A stretch of DNA of 64,000 nt, from contig NZ_PEAY01000001.1 of NCBI RefSeq assembly GCF_002807665.1, positions 558,001 through 622,000 on the forward strand. Reading direction: 5' to 3'. Numbering within the stretch: position 1 is the first letter of the stretch; each line of letters begins with the position of its first letter. A program made the translations under genes and the position numbers. Positions 27,103 to 37,253 of the stretch are shown piece after piece. Source of the stretch: Neoalteromonas facilis (GTDB taxonomy: Bacteria; Pseudomonadota; Gammaproteobacteria; Enterobacterales; Alteromonadaceae). The notes under the pieces were generated by a model. It made no database searches. It had not been told where the DNA came from and saw nothing but the letters and a program-made list of their open reading frames with translations.

Positions 27103-27314
27103 AATATCCTTATAGACAACAGCGCGTGCAATAAACGCCACGTCACTAACTAAATATGGTTCTGATGTATACGTTCGTCAAATCAGACGTTAAACGTTAC
27201 ATGCATAAAGGTGTGCGTCAAGGTAATTACACGGTATGTATTGATAAATGCGTAAACGCTGGTGATGGTATAGGTATTGTAGACGATTAGAACTTTGTCT
27301 GGGGAAAGCATAAA

Positions 27315-27391
27315 TGGCGGAGTGGACGGGACTCGAACCCGCGACCCCCGGCGTGACAGGCCGGTATTCTAACCAACTGAACTACCACTCC
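27315..27391 (-). tRNA. tRNA-Asp (GTC), copy 1
   Basis: 77 bases including an encoded CCA. The acceptor stem is GGAGTGG with CCACTCC, the anticodon loop reads CCTGTCACG giving GTC, and the T arm contains GGTTCGAGTCC. It differs from copies 2 and 3 only in a compensated acceptor pair (T-A instead of C-G). Last of three tandem copies on this strand. Confidence 0.97.
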
Positions 27392-27411
27392 GCATCAGGG
27401 GATTCAAATAA

Positions 27412-27488
27412 TGGCGGAGCGGACGGGACTCGAACCCGCGACCCCCGGCGTGACAGGCCGGTATTCTAACCAACTGAACTACCGCTCC
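27412..27488 (-). tRNA. tRNA-Asp (GTC), copy 2
   Basis: 77 bases including encoded CCA; acceptor GGAGCGG with CCGCTCC, anticodon GTC, standard D and T arms. Identical to copy 3 and separated from it by 24 bases. Confidence 0.97.
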
Positions 27489-27512
27489 GGCGATTATTTG
27501 ATAAATTGACAG

Positions 27513-27589
27513 TGGCGGAGCGGACGGGACTCGAACCCGCGACCCCCGGCGTGACAGGCCGGTATTCTAACCAACTGAACTACCGCTCC
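27513..27589 (-). tRNA. tRNA-Asp (GTC), copy 3
   Basis: 77 bases including encoded CCA; acceptor GGAGCGG with CCGCTCC, anticodon GTC. It is the promoter-proximal copy, about 60 bases after the predicted transcription start. Confidence 0.97.
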
Positions 27590-27656
27590 ACAATCATCAA
27601 TTAAAACAATGAGTTACTGAACTTAAGGTAAGTCCCCTTCCCTCATTGCGGCGCAG

Positions 27657-27685
27657 ATGATACGGGTTACACTGCAATGAGTCAA
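27657..27685 (-). promoter_or_regulatory. Sigma-70 promoter of the tRNA-Asp operon
   Basis: On the minus strand TTGACT (27680-27685) is followed after exactly 17 bases by TATCAT (27657-27662). The region just downstream, CTGCGCCGC, is a GC-rich discriminator of the kind that makes stable-RNA promoters sensitive to ppGpp. Confidence 0.85.
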
Positions 27686-27780
27686 CGCTTTTTTGACGCT
27701 TAATGGGCGTTACTGAATCAATTGATTGATAAACCACCAAAATTCGCAATTAAACGGAATTTTAGCTCAAATTTACGCCA

Positions 27781-29223
27781 TTAAGACTTTTTCGAGGGCA
27801 ATAGTGACTTGAGCTTGCTTAACAATGTAGGCTTGCTCTCGGCTGGTGTTTCTTGTGACTCTTCAGACGATTCATCCGCTGCAGGTTCAGCATCCTTAGC
27901 CGCGTTAGCTGACTTAGGCGATCTATTCATCCACCAGTACACCCCGCCGCCTACAGCTCCCAATAGAATGATGCCACCATTGATCGCCAATACCCAAAAC
28001 ACAACATCAATTTCTGTCGCTTCTGCGCGATGCTCATCAGGGACATTTTCAGTCGTACTGATAACCGTTTCGGGTGTCACTTCTGATGTTGCTGCGGTTT
28101 CTACAACTTCGGGTACAGGACTTTGGTACACAAAAGTATATTCGGGCACGTCTAGGATAAAATCACGGCCATTGATGGTTTTGCCGTATGCGGTTAGTTT
28201 GACCCTGAATACACCATCTTCGAAGTTAACAATTGGGTGTTGTCTAACATCATCGCTCAACTCCGTGAGTGAGAAATTCTGGATATCACCATTGGGAAAG
28301 CGAATTTTGCCATCTACCAGCAACGACGAAATATCGACCAAATCTCGCTGCACATCGATCAACAGTTTGTGATACCCCTCCTTCTCATCGGTAAATTCTA
28401 CATTTATGATTACCGGATTGGGATGAAGCACGAGTGGAGGATCGATCTGTTCGCGCGTAAACATAGGTGTGATGACACGAAATACGGGTTGCCATTCCCC
28501 TGCCGCAATGGCCAAATTAAATTGACCCGTGAAGGTCCCATCCAATGGTGCTTCGTCCATTCCCAGTCCATTATCAACGAAGGTTGCTACAATTTCGCTG
28601 TCTGCCCCAAAGTTATTGTAATTGGGGTTGTTGGTACTGCTAAATTCAATCGACAATTCAACTACATCGCGAAATTCACTGTAATTGATCGGCTCTTCAC
28701 CATTGGTAAGATAGGCTGTTTGCTTGAGTATTTCCCCCGAAAAAATCATCGGCGGTAATGGCTCTGCATGCAATCTTATATCCGAAAGCACCATGACCCG
28801 ACTATTCGGCAAAATTTGTCCTACCGCCTGCCACGGACCGGGAGTTGGGTTTTTAATACTGATCATGTCATAGGTGTTAGCGTCGTACCAAAACACCGAT
28901 TCACCATCAGCCTGTGTAGAAAAGATCTTCGATCCGTCGGGTCTAACCAGTACAACAGGTGCCGAACCAAACTGTCTAAAGAAAACTAGGGTTATTTCAT
29001 CGACTTCATAGTCGATACGGAAACGATTTTGCAACAATTTAATACTGTTGTGATATTCATCTCCGAGTGTCGTTAAAGGCGAAGGGGCTTCCTCTTGTCC
29101 CTCTGCTTGTGGAGAAGTTTGTGCGCTAATAATTGAACAATAAAAAATGGCCACCAAGCAGGACAGTGCCAGTAGTGTTCTATGAAAAGGGGATGAGCTT
29201 CGCTTAAACCACCAAAAGGTCAA
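27781..29223 (-). CDS. TIGR03503-like envelope protein
   Basis: A 480-residue protein with a signal peptide (basic N-terminus, hydrophobic core, cleavage near SAQT), a long periplasmic part with Ig-like and von Willebrand-associated character ('GLGMDEAPLDGTFTGQFNL'), a transmembrane helix near residue 415 (VVFWVLAINGGIILLG), and an acidic, low-complexity cytoplasmic tail ending KKS. It resembles the TIGR03503 family found near dnaQ in marine gammaproteobacteria; function unknown. The start is TTG with AGGA eight bases upstream; no ATG is available in frame. Confidence 0.7.
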   Translation of the reverse strand: MTFWWFKRSSSPFHRTLLALSCLVAIFYCSIISAQTSPQAEGQEEAPSPLTTLGDEYHNSIKLLQNRFRIDYEVDEITLVFFRQFGSAPVVLVRPDGSKIFSTQADGESVFWYDANTYDMISIKNPTPGPWQAVGQILPNSRVMVLSDIRLHAEPLPPMIFSGEILKQTAYLTNGEEPINYSEFRDVVELSIEFSSTNNPNYNNFGADSEIVATFVDNGLGMDEAPLDGTFTGQFNLAIAAGEWQPVFRVITPMFTREQIDPPLVLHPNPVIINVEFTDEKEGYHKLLIDVQRDLVDISSLLVDGKIRFPNGDIQNFSLTELSDDVRQHPIVNFEDGVFRVKLTAYGKTINGRDFILDVPEYTFVYQSPVPEVVETAATSEVTPETVISTTENVPDEHRAEATEIDVVFWVLAINGGIILLGAVGGGVYWWMNRSPKSANAAKDAEPAADESSEESQETPAESKPTLLSKLKSLLPSKKS

Positions 29224-29240
29224 TCGACATTCCTATATGT

Positions 29241-29948
29241 TCAATGGCGCCAAAGACACTTACCTGATTTTTCTACAATATCCAGACGCGTTTCGTGCAT
29301 AGCTAATTCATCGGCAGAAGCGCGAATAACCTTTAGGTTCAATCCATTACGATCAATAGGGCGACGACCGTCAATGGAAGCGCCTCCGTCTTCATTTTGA
29401 TTTTGATTGGCCAAATTTAAGGCTTTTTGGCCGCCTGTCATCATTAAATAAACATCGGCCAGAATTTCCGCATCCAGCAACGCGCCGTGCAAGGTTCGAT
29501 GACTATTATCGATTCCGTAGCGCTTACATAAAGCATCTAGGTTATTTTTGGCTCCAGGATGTATTTTGCGCGCCAATACTAAGCTGTCTAATACGCTGCA
29601 AATATTAGCTGTACGTATTTCAGTTACGCTTGGTGTCATGGCAAACTCCCAATCCATGAAACCTACGTCAAACGGCGCATTGTGAATAACCAGCTCAGCC
29701 CCTTCAATGAACGCCACAAATTCTTTTGCGATGTCTTCAAAGCGGGGTTTATCCTGCAAAAACTCATTAGTAATGCCGTGCACATCAATCGCTTCCTGTT
29801 CAACCTCTCGCTCTGGATTGATGTACACATGGAAGTGATTACCCGTGAGCTTTCTGTCTACCAACTCAACACAACCAATTTCGATGATCCGGTGTCCCTC
29901 TTTGGGATCAATACCGGTTGTTTCAGTATCCAGTACAATCTGGCGCAT
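29241..29948 (-). CDS. dnaQ: DNA polymerase III epsilon subunit (proofreading exonuclease)
   Basis: A 235-residue DnaQ with the exonuclease I motif LDTETTGID, the Exo II region 'VIHNAPFDVGFMDWE' and the Exo III segment 'HRTLHGALLDAEILADVYL'; the C-terminal part that binds the alpha subunit follows. It edits replication errors as part of the polymerase III core. The gene is divergent from rnhA across 111 bases, the classic gammaproteobacterial arrangement. Confidence 0.96.
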   Translation of the reverse strand: MRQIVLDTETTGIDPKEGHRIIEIGCVELVDRKLTGNHFHVYINPEREVEQEAIDVHGITNEFLQDKPRFEDIAKEFVAFIEGAELVIHNAPFDVGFMDWEFAMTPSVTEIRTANICSVLDSLVLARKIHPGAKNNLDALCKRYGIDNSHRTLHGALLDAEILADVYLMMTGGQKALNLANQNQNEDGGASIDGRRPIDRNGLNLKVIRASADELAMHETRLDIVEKSGKCLWRH

Positions 29949-30059
29949 AGGATAAGGACTCTTATTTCTCGACTATTTGCGATAGTATACCCAACACTAA
30001 TCGTGACTCCACGCTGTTCGTTAGAAAAATCGAAAATTCATATTAAGGATCTTAACTGA

Positions 30060-30527
30060 ATGAAACTGGTTCAGCTTTATACTGATGGCTCTTGTCTGGG
30101 TAATCCAGGCCCTGGGGGCTATGGAGTAGTACTTATTTTTAACCAACACAGAAAGGAATTGAGCCAAGGATTTCAACACACGACAAATAATCGCATGGAG
30201 CTTCTGGCAACCATCGTCGGCTTAAATTCTCTCAAGCATCCCTGCCAAGTAGAGTTAACTACTGACAGTCAGTATGTCAAAAATGGCATCAACCAATGGA
30301 TCCACAACTGGAAAAAAAATGGTTGGAAAACCGCCGCTAAAAAACCGGTTAAGAATGTCGACCTCTGGCAACAGCTAGATCAGGCTATTAGCAAACATAA
30401 CGTCAACTGGCATTGGGTCAAAGGCCATTCAGGTCATCCTGAAAACGAACGTTGCGATGAGCTCGCTCGTGCGGCCGCAGAATCATCAGATTTGCAGCCG
30501 GATCAGGGCTTTTGTGAAGAGTCTTAA
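30060..30527 (+). CDS. rnhA: Ribonuclease HI
   Basis: A 155-residue enzyme that cuts the RNA strand of RNA-DNA hybrids. The catalytic residues are in [14 protein letters not shown] (Asp), NNRMELLA (Glu), LTTDSQYV (Asp) and the C-terminal '[13 protein letters not shown]' (Asp/His). Divergent from dnaQ. Its stop overlaps that of the convergent oxidoreductase gene by four bases (TTAA). Confidence 0.97.
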   Translation: MKLVQLYTDGSCLGNPGPGGYGVVLIFNQHRKELSQGFQHTTNNRMELLATIVGLNSLKHPCQVELTTDSQYVKNGINQWIHNWKKNGWKTAAKKPVKNVDLWQQLDQAISKHNVNWHWVKGHSGHPENERCDELARAAAESSDLQPDQGFCEES

Positions 30528-31510
30528 TCCCACGTTATGATGACTTTTCCTTGGGTTTGATTACTCTGCATACGCTGATGAGCTTCATTTATGCTGTTAA
30601 CCGGTAAAATGCTATCAACCGGCACAACAAGCTCCCCGGTAGTGAAATGCGCAACCATCGATTGGCAAAAACTCTTCACTAAAGCGCGTTTGTACTCAAC
30701 CGAACGATTTCGCAATGTTGATCCCACCATGGTTATTCGCTTCGCTAGCATCTTAGCCATATCTATTTGCCCTACTCGTCCGCCTAACATCGCCAAATAT
30801 ATGATTCGAGCGTCTAGTGAGGCGACATTGAGATTTCCAGCGATATAATCTCCCGCTACAACATCGACAATAACGTTTGCTTGCCATTTCAGCTGCTTTA
30901 ACTGGATAGCAAAATCTTGTTCTTTATAGTTGATGAGGAGCTGTGCGCCATACTCTTTGCATTGTGCAAGTTTGTCTGCGCTGGAGGCCGTACATGCCAC
31001 ATCGCAACCAACAAGCTTAGCGAGTTGAATAGCAGCGAGTCCAACACCACTGGCCCCTGCATGGATCAGTACTCGTTCTTTGGGTTTTAAATCTGCAATA
31101 CTAAACAGCGATTGATACGCCGTTAAAAACACTTCTGCCAAGCCTGCGGCCGTTACGATTTCCATTCCCGATGGCACTGCAATCGCTTGCTTGGCATCGA
31201 TTAACGCATATTCTGCGTATCCACCACCCGCGACAAGACCGCACACAGCATCGCCAACCTGCCAATTACTGACATCTGCCCCCACTGATATCACTTCACC
31301 GCTGACCTCTAGTCCAAGTACTTCACTGTCACCTGGCGGAGGGGGATATTTGCCTTGGCGTTGCAAAAGGTCAGCGCGGTTTAATGCAAACGCAGTAACA
31401 CGGAGCAGTAGTTGCTCGTTCCCCACTGCTGGCACTGCCATATGTTGAATTTGAAGATCTGAGCCGGGTTGTTGGCTATCGTATGCTATATATCGCATCT
31501 GATTGGGCAT
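30524..31510 (-). CDS. NAD(P)H quinone oxidoreductase, PIG3 family (zeta-crystallin-like)
   Basis: A 328-residue medium-chain reductase without the structural zinc loop. Seen are the N-terminal '[27 protein letters not shown]' typical of PIG3, and the nucleotide-binding '[19 protein letters not shown]'. It probably reduces quinones or enals with NADPH. The start (31510) overlaps the upstream open region of the divergent rlmI frame, but not its chosen ATG. Confidence 0.9.
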   Translation of the reverse strand: MPNQMRYIAYDSQQPGSDLQIQHMAVPAVGNEQLLLRVTAFALNRADLLQRQGKYPPPPGDSEVLGLEVSGEVISVGADVSNWQVGDAVCGLVAGGGYAEYALIDAKQAIAVPSGMEIVTAAGLAEVFLTAYQSLFSIADLKPKERVLIHAGASGVGLAAIQLAKLVGCDVACTASSADKLAQCKEYGAQLLINYKEQDFAIQLKQLKWQANVIVDVVAGDYIAGNLNVASLDARIIYLAMLGGRVGQIDMAKMLAKRITMVGSTLRNRSVEYKRALVKSFCQSMVAHFTTGELVVPVDSILPVNSINEAHQRMQSNQTQGKVIITWD

Positions 31511-31574
31511 AAAATCTCCGCAGTTGAGGTTAAATGTACGGTATAATCAGCGTTTTCCATTAAATACGAAAATT

Positions 31575-32762
31575 ATGCCTGCCACAATTATTCTAGCTGC
31601 CGATCGAGAAAAGTCACTGCTTCGCAAACATCCATGGGTTTTTGCCGGAGCCGTTGCAAAGATAAAGGGACGCTGTCAACTTGGAGACACCGTTGATGTT
31701 GTATCGGCTAAAGGTCAATGGTTGGGGCGTGGCGCGTATTCCCCTCATTCACAGATCCGCGTCCGCATTTGGACCTTCAACCAGTCTGAAAGTGTAGATA
31801 ATGCATTCTTTTGCCGTCGCCTAGAGCAAGCTCAAACGCAGCGACAGCACGTAATTGAAACTTCTCAAACTAATGCCTATCGACTGATCGCAGGTGAATC
31901 CGATGGTTTACCGGGCGTAACCATTGATGTGTATAAAAATGTTGTGGTTTTGCAGCTTTTATCAGCAGGCGCAGAAAAGCACAAAGACAAGATAGTATGG
32001 GCGGTTAAACGCTTTTATCCAGAAGCTATTATCCACGAACGCAGTGATGTAGCCGTTAGAGAAAAAGAAGGGTTAGCACAACGTGTCGAGACGTTAAGTG
32101 GAACGCTACCCGACGAAGTTGTGATTGAAGAAAATGGTGTTTCGATTATTGTTGATTTGATCAATGGCCATAAAACCGGATTTTACCTCGATCAACGTGA
32201 TAATAGGCATGTGACTGCCGGTTATTGTAAAGACAGACACGTACTCAACTGTTTTAGTTACACCGGAACATTTGGTTGTTATGCATTAAAATACGGCGCA
32301 GCTCATGTTACCCATGTAGATGTTTCACCCAGTGCTTTAGAAACAGCTAAACGCAATGCTCAGTTGAATGGTTTTTCGGATGCTGAAAACGACTTTGTGC
32401 AACAAGACGTATTCCAACTGCTAAGAGATTATCATTCTCAGCAGCGACAGTTTGATACCGTTATTCTGGACCCACCCAAATTCGTTGACAGCAAAGCTTC
32501 TTTGTCACGTGCATCACGTGGATACAAAGACATAAACCTTTACGGTATTCATGCAGTGAAACCCGGTGGGTATTTAGCGACCTATAGTTGTTCTGGCTTA
32601 ATGCCTGCAGATCTTTTTCAGAAAATTGTATCGGATGCTGCGTTGGACGCTAACCGAGAGCTCAAGATCCTGCAGCGCCTTTCTCAAGCGCCAGACCACG
32701 CCACTTCTGGCAACTATCCTGAAGGGTATTATTTGAAAGGTTTATTATGTCAGGTGTTTTAA
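31575..32762 (+). CDS. rlmI: 23S rRNA m5C1962 methyltransferase RlmI
   Basis: A 395-residue SAM-dependent methyltransferase, the same length as E. coli RlmI. It has a PUA domain at the N-terminus ('REKSLLRKHPWVFAGAV'), the SAM site 'LNCFSYTGTFG' and the catalytic region 'VILDPPKFVDSK' with a late 'YSCSG' cysteine motif. ATG 31575 gives the family N-terminus; the frame runs further upstream to 31503 without homology. Confidence 0.92.
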   Translation: MPATIILAADREKSLLRKHPWVFAGAVAKIKGRCQLGDTVDVVSAKGQWLGRGAYSPHSQIRVRIWTFNQSESVDNAFFCRRLEQAQTQRQHVIETSQTNAYRLIAGESDGLPGVTIDVYKNVVVLQLLSAGAEKHKDKIVWAVKRFYPEAIIHERSDVAVREKEGLAQRVETLSGTLPDEVVIEENGVSIIVDLINGHKTGFYLDQRDNRHVTAGYCKDRHVLNCFSYTGTFGCYALKYGAAHVTHVDVSPSALETAKRNAQLNGFSDAENDFVQQDVFQLLRDYHSQQRQFDTVILDPPKFVDSKASLSRASRGYKDINLYGIHAVKPGGYLATYSCSGLMPADLFQKIVSDAALDANRELKILQRLSQAPDHATSGNYPEGYYLKGLLCQVF

Positions 32763-32779
32763 CCACGCAATGCGTGGTT
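32761..32779. terminator. Hairpin spanning the convergent rlmI and PilZ stop codons
   Basis: AACCACGC and GCGTGGTT form a perfect 8-bp stem with loop AAT between the convergent genes; it contains part of both stop codons. The T-run is weak on either strand, so it may be a poor terminator or a transcript-end stabiliser. Confidence 0.5.
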
Positions 32780-33080
32780 ATTTCATTTCGAGTATTTCTA
32801 CCCCAACGACACAGCTAGACTCTCCCTCCGGTTCGCACCTGACAACTTTCGCTTTGGCTGATAATGAGGGAATTTGACTACTTGTGGACTCAATGGCTAC
32901 CGATACAAGCGTACCAAGTTCAATAGAAGATTCGCCGACTTCCAACGACATGCCCGTGGCGCTGATGTCTCTGCAAATAGCCTGTATCGTGCGGCTCGAT
33001 TCATCATCGTTTAATATCAATTCGCACGGAGAGTTCACCATCATTCGGAAAAAGTTGCGCTTATCGTCGTATCCCAGCAT
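32778..33080 (-). CDS. PilZ domain protein
   Basis: A 100-residue single PilZ domain. The c-di-GMP signature is partly visible: 'KRNFFRM' supplies the first arginine region (R.x.x.xR form reduced) and 'CRDISATGMSLE' is the [D/N]xSxxG-type motif. Such proteins bind c-di-GMP and act on motility or surface growth. A second-messenger network is also suggested by the GGDEF protein at 44.2-45.7 kb. Confidence 0.85.
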   Translation of the reverse strand: MLGYDDKRNFFRMMVNSPCELILNDDESSRTIQAICRDISATGMSLEVGESSIELGTLVSVAIESTSSQIPSLSAKAKVVRCEPEGESSCVVGVEILEMK

Positions 33081-33237
33081 TACTGCATCTCCTGACTGTT
33101 TAGCTGTGTTGGTCCAGCGTGACAGATAATTGTTTCATCAATTTGCTTCCCAAGTTATAGGATGCAATCCAATCAATGTCAATGACTTGAAAGTGAACAT
33201 CTAATGACAGCACACAACCAACAAGTTAGCTTTCTGA

Positions 33238-36200
33238 TTATGCAAGAGATTTTAAATGATTCTCTATTCGCTTAGCCGAAATAGGCACTCGTGTCCCCAA
33301 TTGTTGAGCAAACAATGATACGCGCAATTCCTCGATTAACCAGCGAGTTTCAAGCAATTCCGGTGACACGTTTCGCATTCTTTGCCGCTCGTCTAACAAC
33401 TTTGAGTACTGTTGAGTGATCTTTTCAATTGTCAGCATATTGACCCGATCTCGGTTTATATCAACCTTGAGTTTTTCAATTCGGTTGGCAAGCCCATTGA
33501 TATAGCGCTGCCAATCTTTGATGCGCGAGACACCAATATCAGACACAAAACCGGGATACACCAAAGTGGATAAATGCGCTTTAACATCGGCCAACGCATG
33601 CACAAGTTGAAAGTCAATTTTCCCTTTGAGTTGCTTTTGAATTTGAGCTGCGACAACCAATCCCTTTTCGACTTGGATAGCCAAGGCAAGTACATCTTCA
33701 TTTATATTGGCTCTAGCATGTTCACACAGTGCATCAAACTGCGATTGACTGCGCACAGTACTATGCCCGCCGTACATATCAATCACCATGGCATCAATCG
33801 CTGCACCCACACAATCATCAATTAGCGCAGCAATCGAACCAAATGGATTGAAATACAATCCAAGCTTCGATTTGTTGGGCAGTTTCTGTTGTAAATGTTT
33901 GATTGGTGAAGGTATTACGCATTTGACCAGTGCGGTTATACCCGCCCTATGTGCTTCATGCGCTTCTTGTTCCGTATCAAACAGTTTTATATCGACACCT
34001 TGCTTAGCTGCCACCAAGCCTGGATAGGCCTGCACTTCAAATTGCCCTGTTTTACGCGAGAACTTTTCGGGTAGTTGTTCGAAATCCCATTGCGTTAATC
34101 CTTCGCGCTCAAATTCAGGTGTTGCGGCTTTATTTAACGTATCTTGAACCTGGCCTTGTAGGCTTTTCTGTAGCTCTACCAAGTTGTCGCCACGTGCCAA
34201 AACCTTGTTGTTTTCATTCACAACACGAAAATGCATGCGCAAATGTACTGGCAATTGAATATCAATAAAGTCTTCTGCAGTAAGCAAGGTTCCCGTCATT
34301 CTCTTGAGCTGCTCAGCAATAGCCGGTATTAACGGTTGTTCAGGCGAAACCTGTTTATCTGTTAACGCCGCTAGCACCGCGGTCGCATAATCAGGTGCAG
34401 GTACAAAATGTCGGCGCAAACGTTTTGGTAAGCCTTTTATCAAGGCCACCACGAGCTCATGACGCAAACCCGGCACCAACCAATCAAAGCCTTGGTTTTT
34501 AATTTGATTTAAAAGTGGTAACGGTATTACAACACTAACCCCATCATGCTCAGCGGCTGGATCAAATTCATATTCAAGGGGCAGTACCATATCCCCTTGG
34601 CGCCAAAACGCGGGGAATTGAACATCAGTATTGTCGGCAACATCTGAACGGCTAATATCTTTGCGACTAAATTGCAGCGCTGCTATGTTTTCCGAGGACT
34701 GTTGTCGGTACCATTTTTTGAAGCTCGCTTCACTGACGATATGCTCTGGAATGCGGGTAAGATAAAAGTCGACCAACTCATCTTCTGATACTAATAAATC
34801 ACGTCGTCTCGTCTTTTGCTCTAATTCATCAATGTGCTCTACCAACGCATGATTATCACGTAAAAACTGATAGTTTAACTGCGTGTGTCCATTGACTAAT
34901 GCCTCGCGAATAAATAGCTCATGGCATATCACTGGATCGATGTTGCCATAATTCACAGAACGTTTAGCGACAATGGGAAGACCGAGTAAAGTAACCCGTT
35001 GGAATGCCATCACGGCACCACGTTTCTTCGACCAGTGTGGTTCGCTATAACTCGATTTGACTAAGTGTGGAGCTAAAGGCTCAATCCATTCCGGTTGTAT
35101 CTTGGCAACGACACGAGCAAACAGTTTGGATGTTTCAACTAATTCGGCTGCCATTACCCATTTAGGGGTTTTATTCGCGATTCCGGAACCTGGAAATATC
35201 ATGAATTTTGCGTTTCGCGCGCCGGTATAAACACGATCTTTGTCCAATTGGCCCACGTGTGACAATAAACCGGTCACAATGCTTTGGTGGATCGCGTCAT
35301 ACTCAGCTGGTGTTGAGTTTAGGCGTAAATCTATGTTGACTAATGAATGTTTGATTTGGCTAACGATATCCTGCCATTCGCGCATCCGCAGATAATTAAT
35401 AAATTGCGTTTTACACCACTTACGCAGTTGATTACTCGATAATGCTCGCTGTTGAGATTTAAACCCATTCCACAGATTCAATAGTGCGATGAAATCTGAA
35501 CTTTCATCGTGGAATACTTTATGCGCTTCATCTGCCTTTTGTCTTTTATCCTGTGGTCGCTCTCTCGGGTCTTGTATCGATAAACCCGCCGCAATAATCA
35601 TCACCTCATTGACAGCATCGAAGGCGCCCGCAGCGAGAACCATTCGCGCATAACGGGGATCGATTGGAAGACGGCTTAATTGTTGTCCAAGTGGACTCAA
35701 CACTGGCCCTTTTTTACTCGGCGTTATCGCTTGCAATTCTTCCAACAATAAAAAACCATCTTTAATGTTGCGGCTATCGGGGGGCTGAACAAAGGGAAAC
35801 TTTCCAATATCACCTAACCCTAACGACAACATTTGTAGGATAACTGATGCGAGGTTTGTTCTGAGTATTTCAGGATCGGTGAACTCAGGACGACCTAAAT
35901 AGTCTTCTTCACTGTATAACCGAATGCATATACCTTCAGAAGTACGTCCGCATCGCCCGGCGCGCTGGTTAGCGCTTGCCTGAGATATTGCTTCAATCGG
36001 TAAACGCTGCACTTTACTGCGTGCGCTATATCTTGAAACCCGAGCAAGTCCAGGGTCTACCACGTATTTTATGCCGGGCACGGTTAAGGACGTTTCCGCT
36101 ACGTTTGTAGCGAGTACAATTCGACGCCCTGAGTGCGCTTGAAAAATACGGTTTTGTTCACTAGCACTCAGACGGGCGAATAAAGGAATAATCTCAGTAT

Positions 36201-37173
36201 GACGATATTGCTGTTTTAGTAGCGCTTCTTGCGCATCACGTATATCGCGCTCGCCACTGAGAAATATCAGAATATCACCGGGAGCTTCACGCATGAGCTC
36301 ATCGACAGCGCCAACAATCGCATCCATTAAATCGCTGTCTTCTTCAGGTGCGTGATAACGAATTTCAACAGGATACGTTCGTCCACTGACTTCTATCATT
36401 GGCGCATCATTAAAATGCTTAGAAAAGCGCTCAGGGTCGATAGTCGCTGACGTGATGATCAACTTAAGTTCAGGACGTTTATCCAGTAACTGTTTTAAGT
36501 AACCCAACAAGAAATCTATATTCAAACTGCGTTCGTGAGCTTCATCAATAATGATCGTGTCGTATTGATTGAGAAAACGATCATTTTGCATCTCAGCCAG
36601 CAACATACCGTCCGTCATTAACTTGATATACGTAGACTCGCTAACGTTGTCACTGAACCTGATCTTAAACCCTACGTGCTCGCCAATTGGCGTTTCCAAC
36701 TCATCAGCGATTCGAGACGCAACACTTCTCGCAGCAAGCCTACGTGGTTGCGTATGAGCAATCATCCCGCGCGTTCCCAACCCCATTTCAAGGCACATCT
36801 TAGGCAACTGAGTTGTTTTGCCAGAGCCGGTTTCGCCCGCGATAATAATGACTTGATTGTTGGCAATTGCTTGTTGAATTTGTTCCTTTTCTCGACTGAC
36901 TGGCAAGTCTGGATAATGCACATTGGGAATGTTTTGTTTACGTAATTGCACACGTTGAACAGATTTAAGCAAGCGAGACGATAAAGCACGCCAGCGCGCG
37001 TTTTTCTCCAAATCTGCCGATGAAGCTTTTTTCAAGGAGGAATGCAGACGGGAATATTCGCGTGATAGACGATGAGCATCAACTAGCGCACACTCAGGCA
37101 GCAATGCGCTTACCTGGTCAATAGATAAGGTTTCATCGAAGTTATCAGGAATTGACGTGTCAGTAGAACTCAA
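33238..37173 (-). CDS. hrpA: ATP-dependent RNA helicase HrpA
   Basis: A 1311-residue DEAH-box helicase. Motif I GETGSGKTTQ, motif II DEAHERS, motif III SATID and motif VI QRAGRCGR are in the N-terminal third, followed by helicase-associated HA2, OB-fold and the long DUF3418 C-terminal region of HrpA. It works in RNA processing and rescue of stalled ribosomes. The only plausible start is TTG at 37173; an in-frame stop lies upstream and no ATG occurs before the conserved sequence. Confidence 0.95.
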   Translation of the reverse strand: MSSTDTSIPDNFDETLSIDQVSALLPECALVDAHRLSREYSRLHSSLKKASSADLEKNARWRALSSRLLKSVQRVQLRKQNIPNVHYPDLPVSREKEQIQQAIANNQVIIIAGETGSGKTTQLPKMCLEMGLGTRGMIAHTQPRRLAARSVASRIADELETPIGEHVGFKIRFSDNVSESTYIKLMTDGMLLAEMQNDRFLNQYDTIIIDEAHERSLNIDFLLGYLKQLLDKRPELKLIITSATIDPERFSKHFNDAPMIEVSGRTYPVEIRYHAPEEDSDLMDAIVGAVDELMREAPGDILIFLSGERDIRDAQEALLKQQYRHTEIIPLFARLSASEQNRIFQAHSGRRIVLATNVAETSLTVPGIKYVVDPGLARVSRYSARSKVQRLPIEAISQASANQRAGRCGRTSEGICIRLYSEEDYLGRPEFTDPEILRTNLASVILQMLSLGLGDIGKFPFVQPPDSRNIKDGFLLLEELQAITPSKKGPVLSPLGQQLSRLPIDPRYARMVLAAGAFDAVNEVMIIAAGLSIQDPRERPQDKRQKADEAHKVFHDESSDFIALLNLWNGFKSQQRALSSNQLRKWCKTQFINYLRMREWQDIVSQIKHSLVNIDLRLNSTPAEYDAIHQSIVTGLLSHVGQLDKDRVYTGARNAKFMIFPGSGIANKTPKWVMAAELVETSKLFARVVAKIQPEWIEPLAPHLVKSSYSEPHWSKKRGAVMAFQRVTLLGLPIVAKRSVNYGNIDPVICHELFIREALVNGHTQLNYQFLRDNHALVEHIDELEQKTRRRDLLVSEDELVDFYLTRIPEHIVSEASFKKWYRQQSSENIAALQFSRKDISRSDVADNTDVQFPAFWRQGDMVLPLEYEFDPAAEHDGVSVVIPLPLLNQIKNQGFDWLVPGLRHELVVALIKGLPKRLRRHFVPAPDYATAVLAALTDKQVSPEQPLIPAIAEQLKRMTGTLLTAEDFIDIQLPVHLRMHFRVVNENNKVLARGDNLVELQKSLQGQVQDTLNKAATPEFEREGLTQWDFEQLPEKFSRKTGQFEVQAYPGLVAAKQGVDIKLFDTEQEAHEAHRAGITALVKCVIPSPIKHLQQKLPNKSKLGLYFNPFGSIAALIDDCVGAAIDAMVIDMYGGHSTVRSQSQFDALCEHARANINEDVLALAIQVEKGLVVAAQIQKQLKGKIDFQLVHALADVKAHLSTLVYPGFVSDIGVSRIKDWQRYINGLANRIEKLKVDINRDRVNMLTIEKITQQYSKLLDERQRMRNVSPELLETRWLIEELRVSLFAQQLGTRVPISAKRIENHLKSLA

Positions 37174-37253
37174 TCGGCACCCGTTAATGATTTAATAGGT
37201 GCGCGATCCTAGAAGAACATTCGCCAAAATACTAGTTACTCTAGCAAATTGGA

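Noticed and set aside
27300-27600. Three near-identical 77-base repeats at regular spacing, CRISPR-like at first sight
   Set aside because: They fold as tRNA-Asp with GTC anticodon and encoded CCA; spacers are short and not spacer-like.
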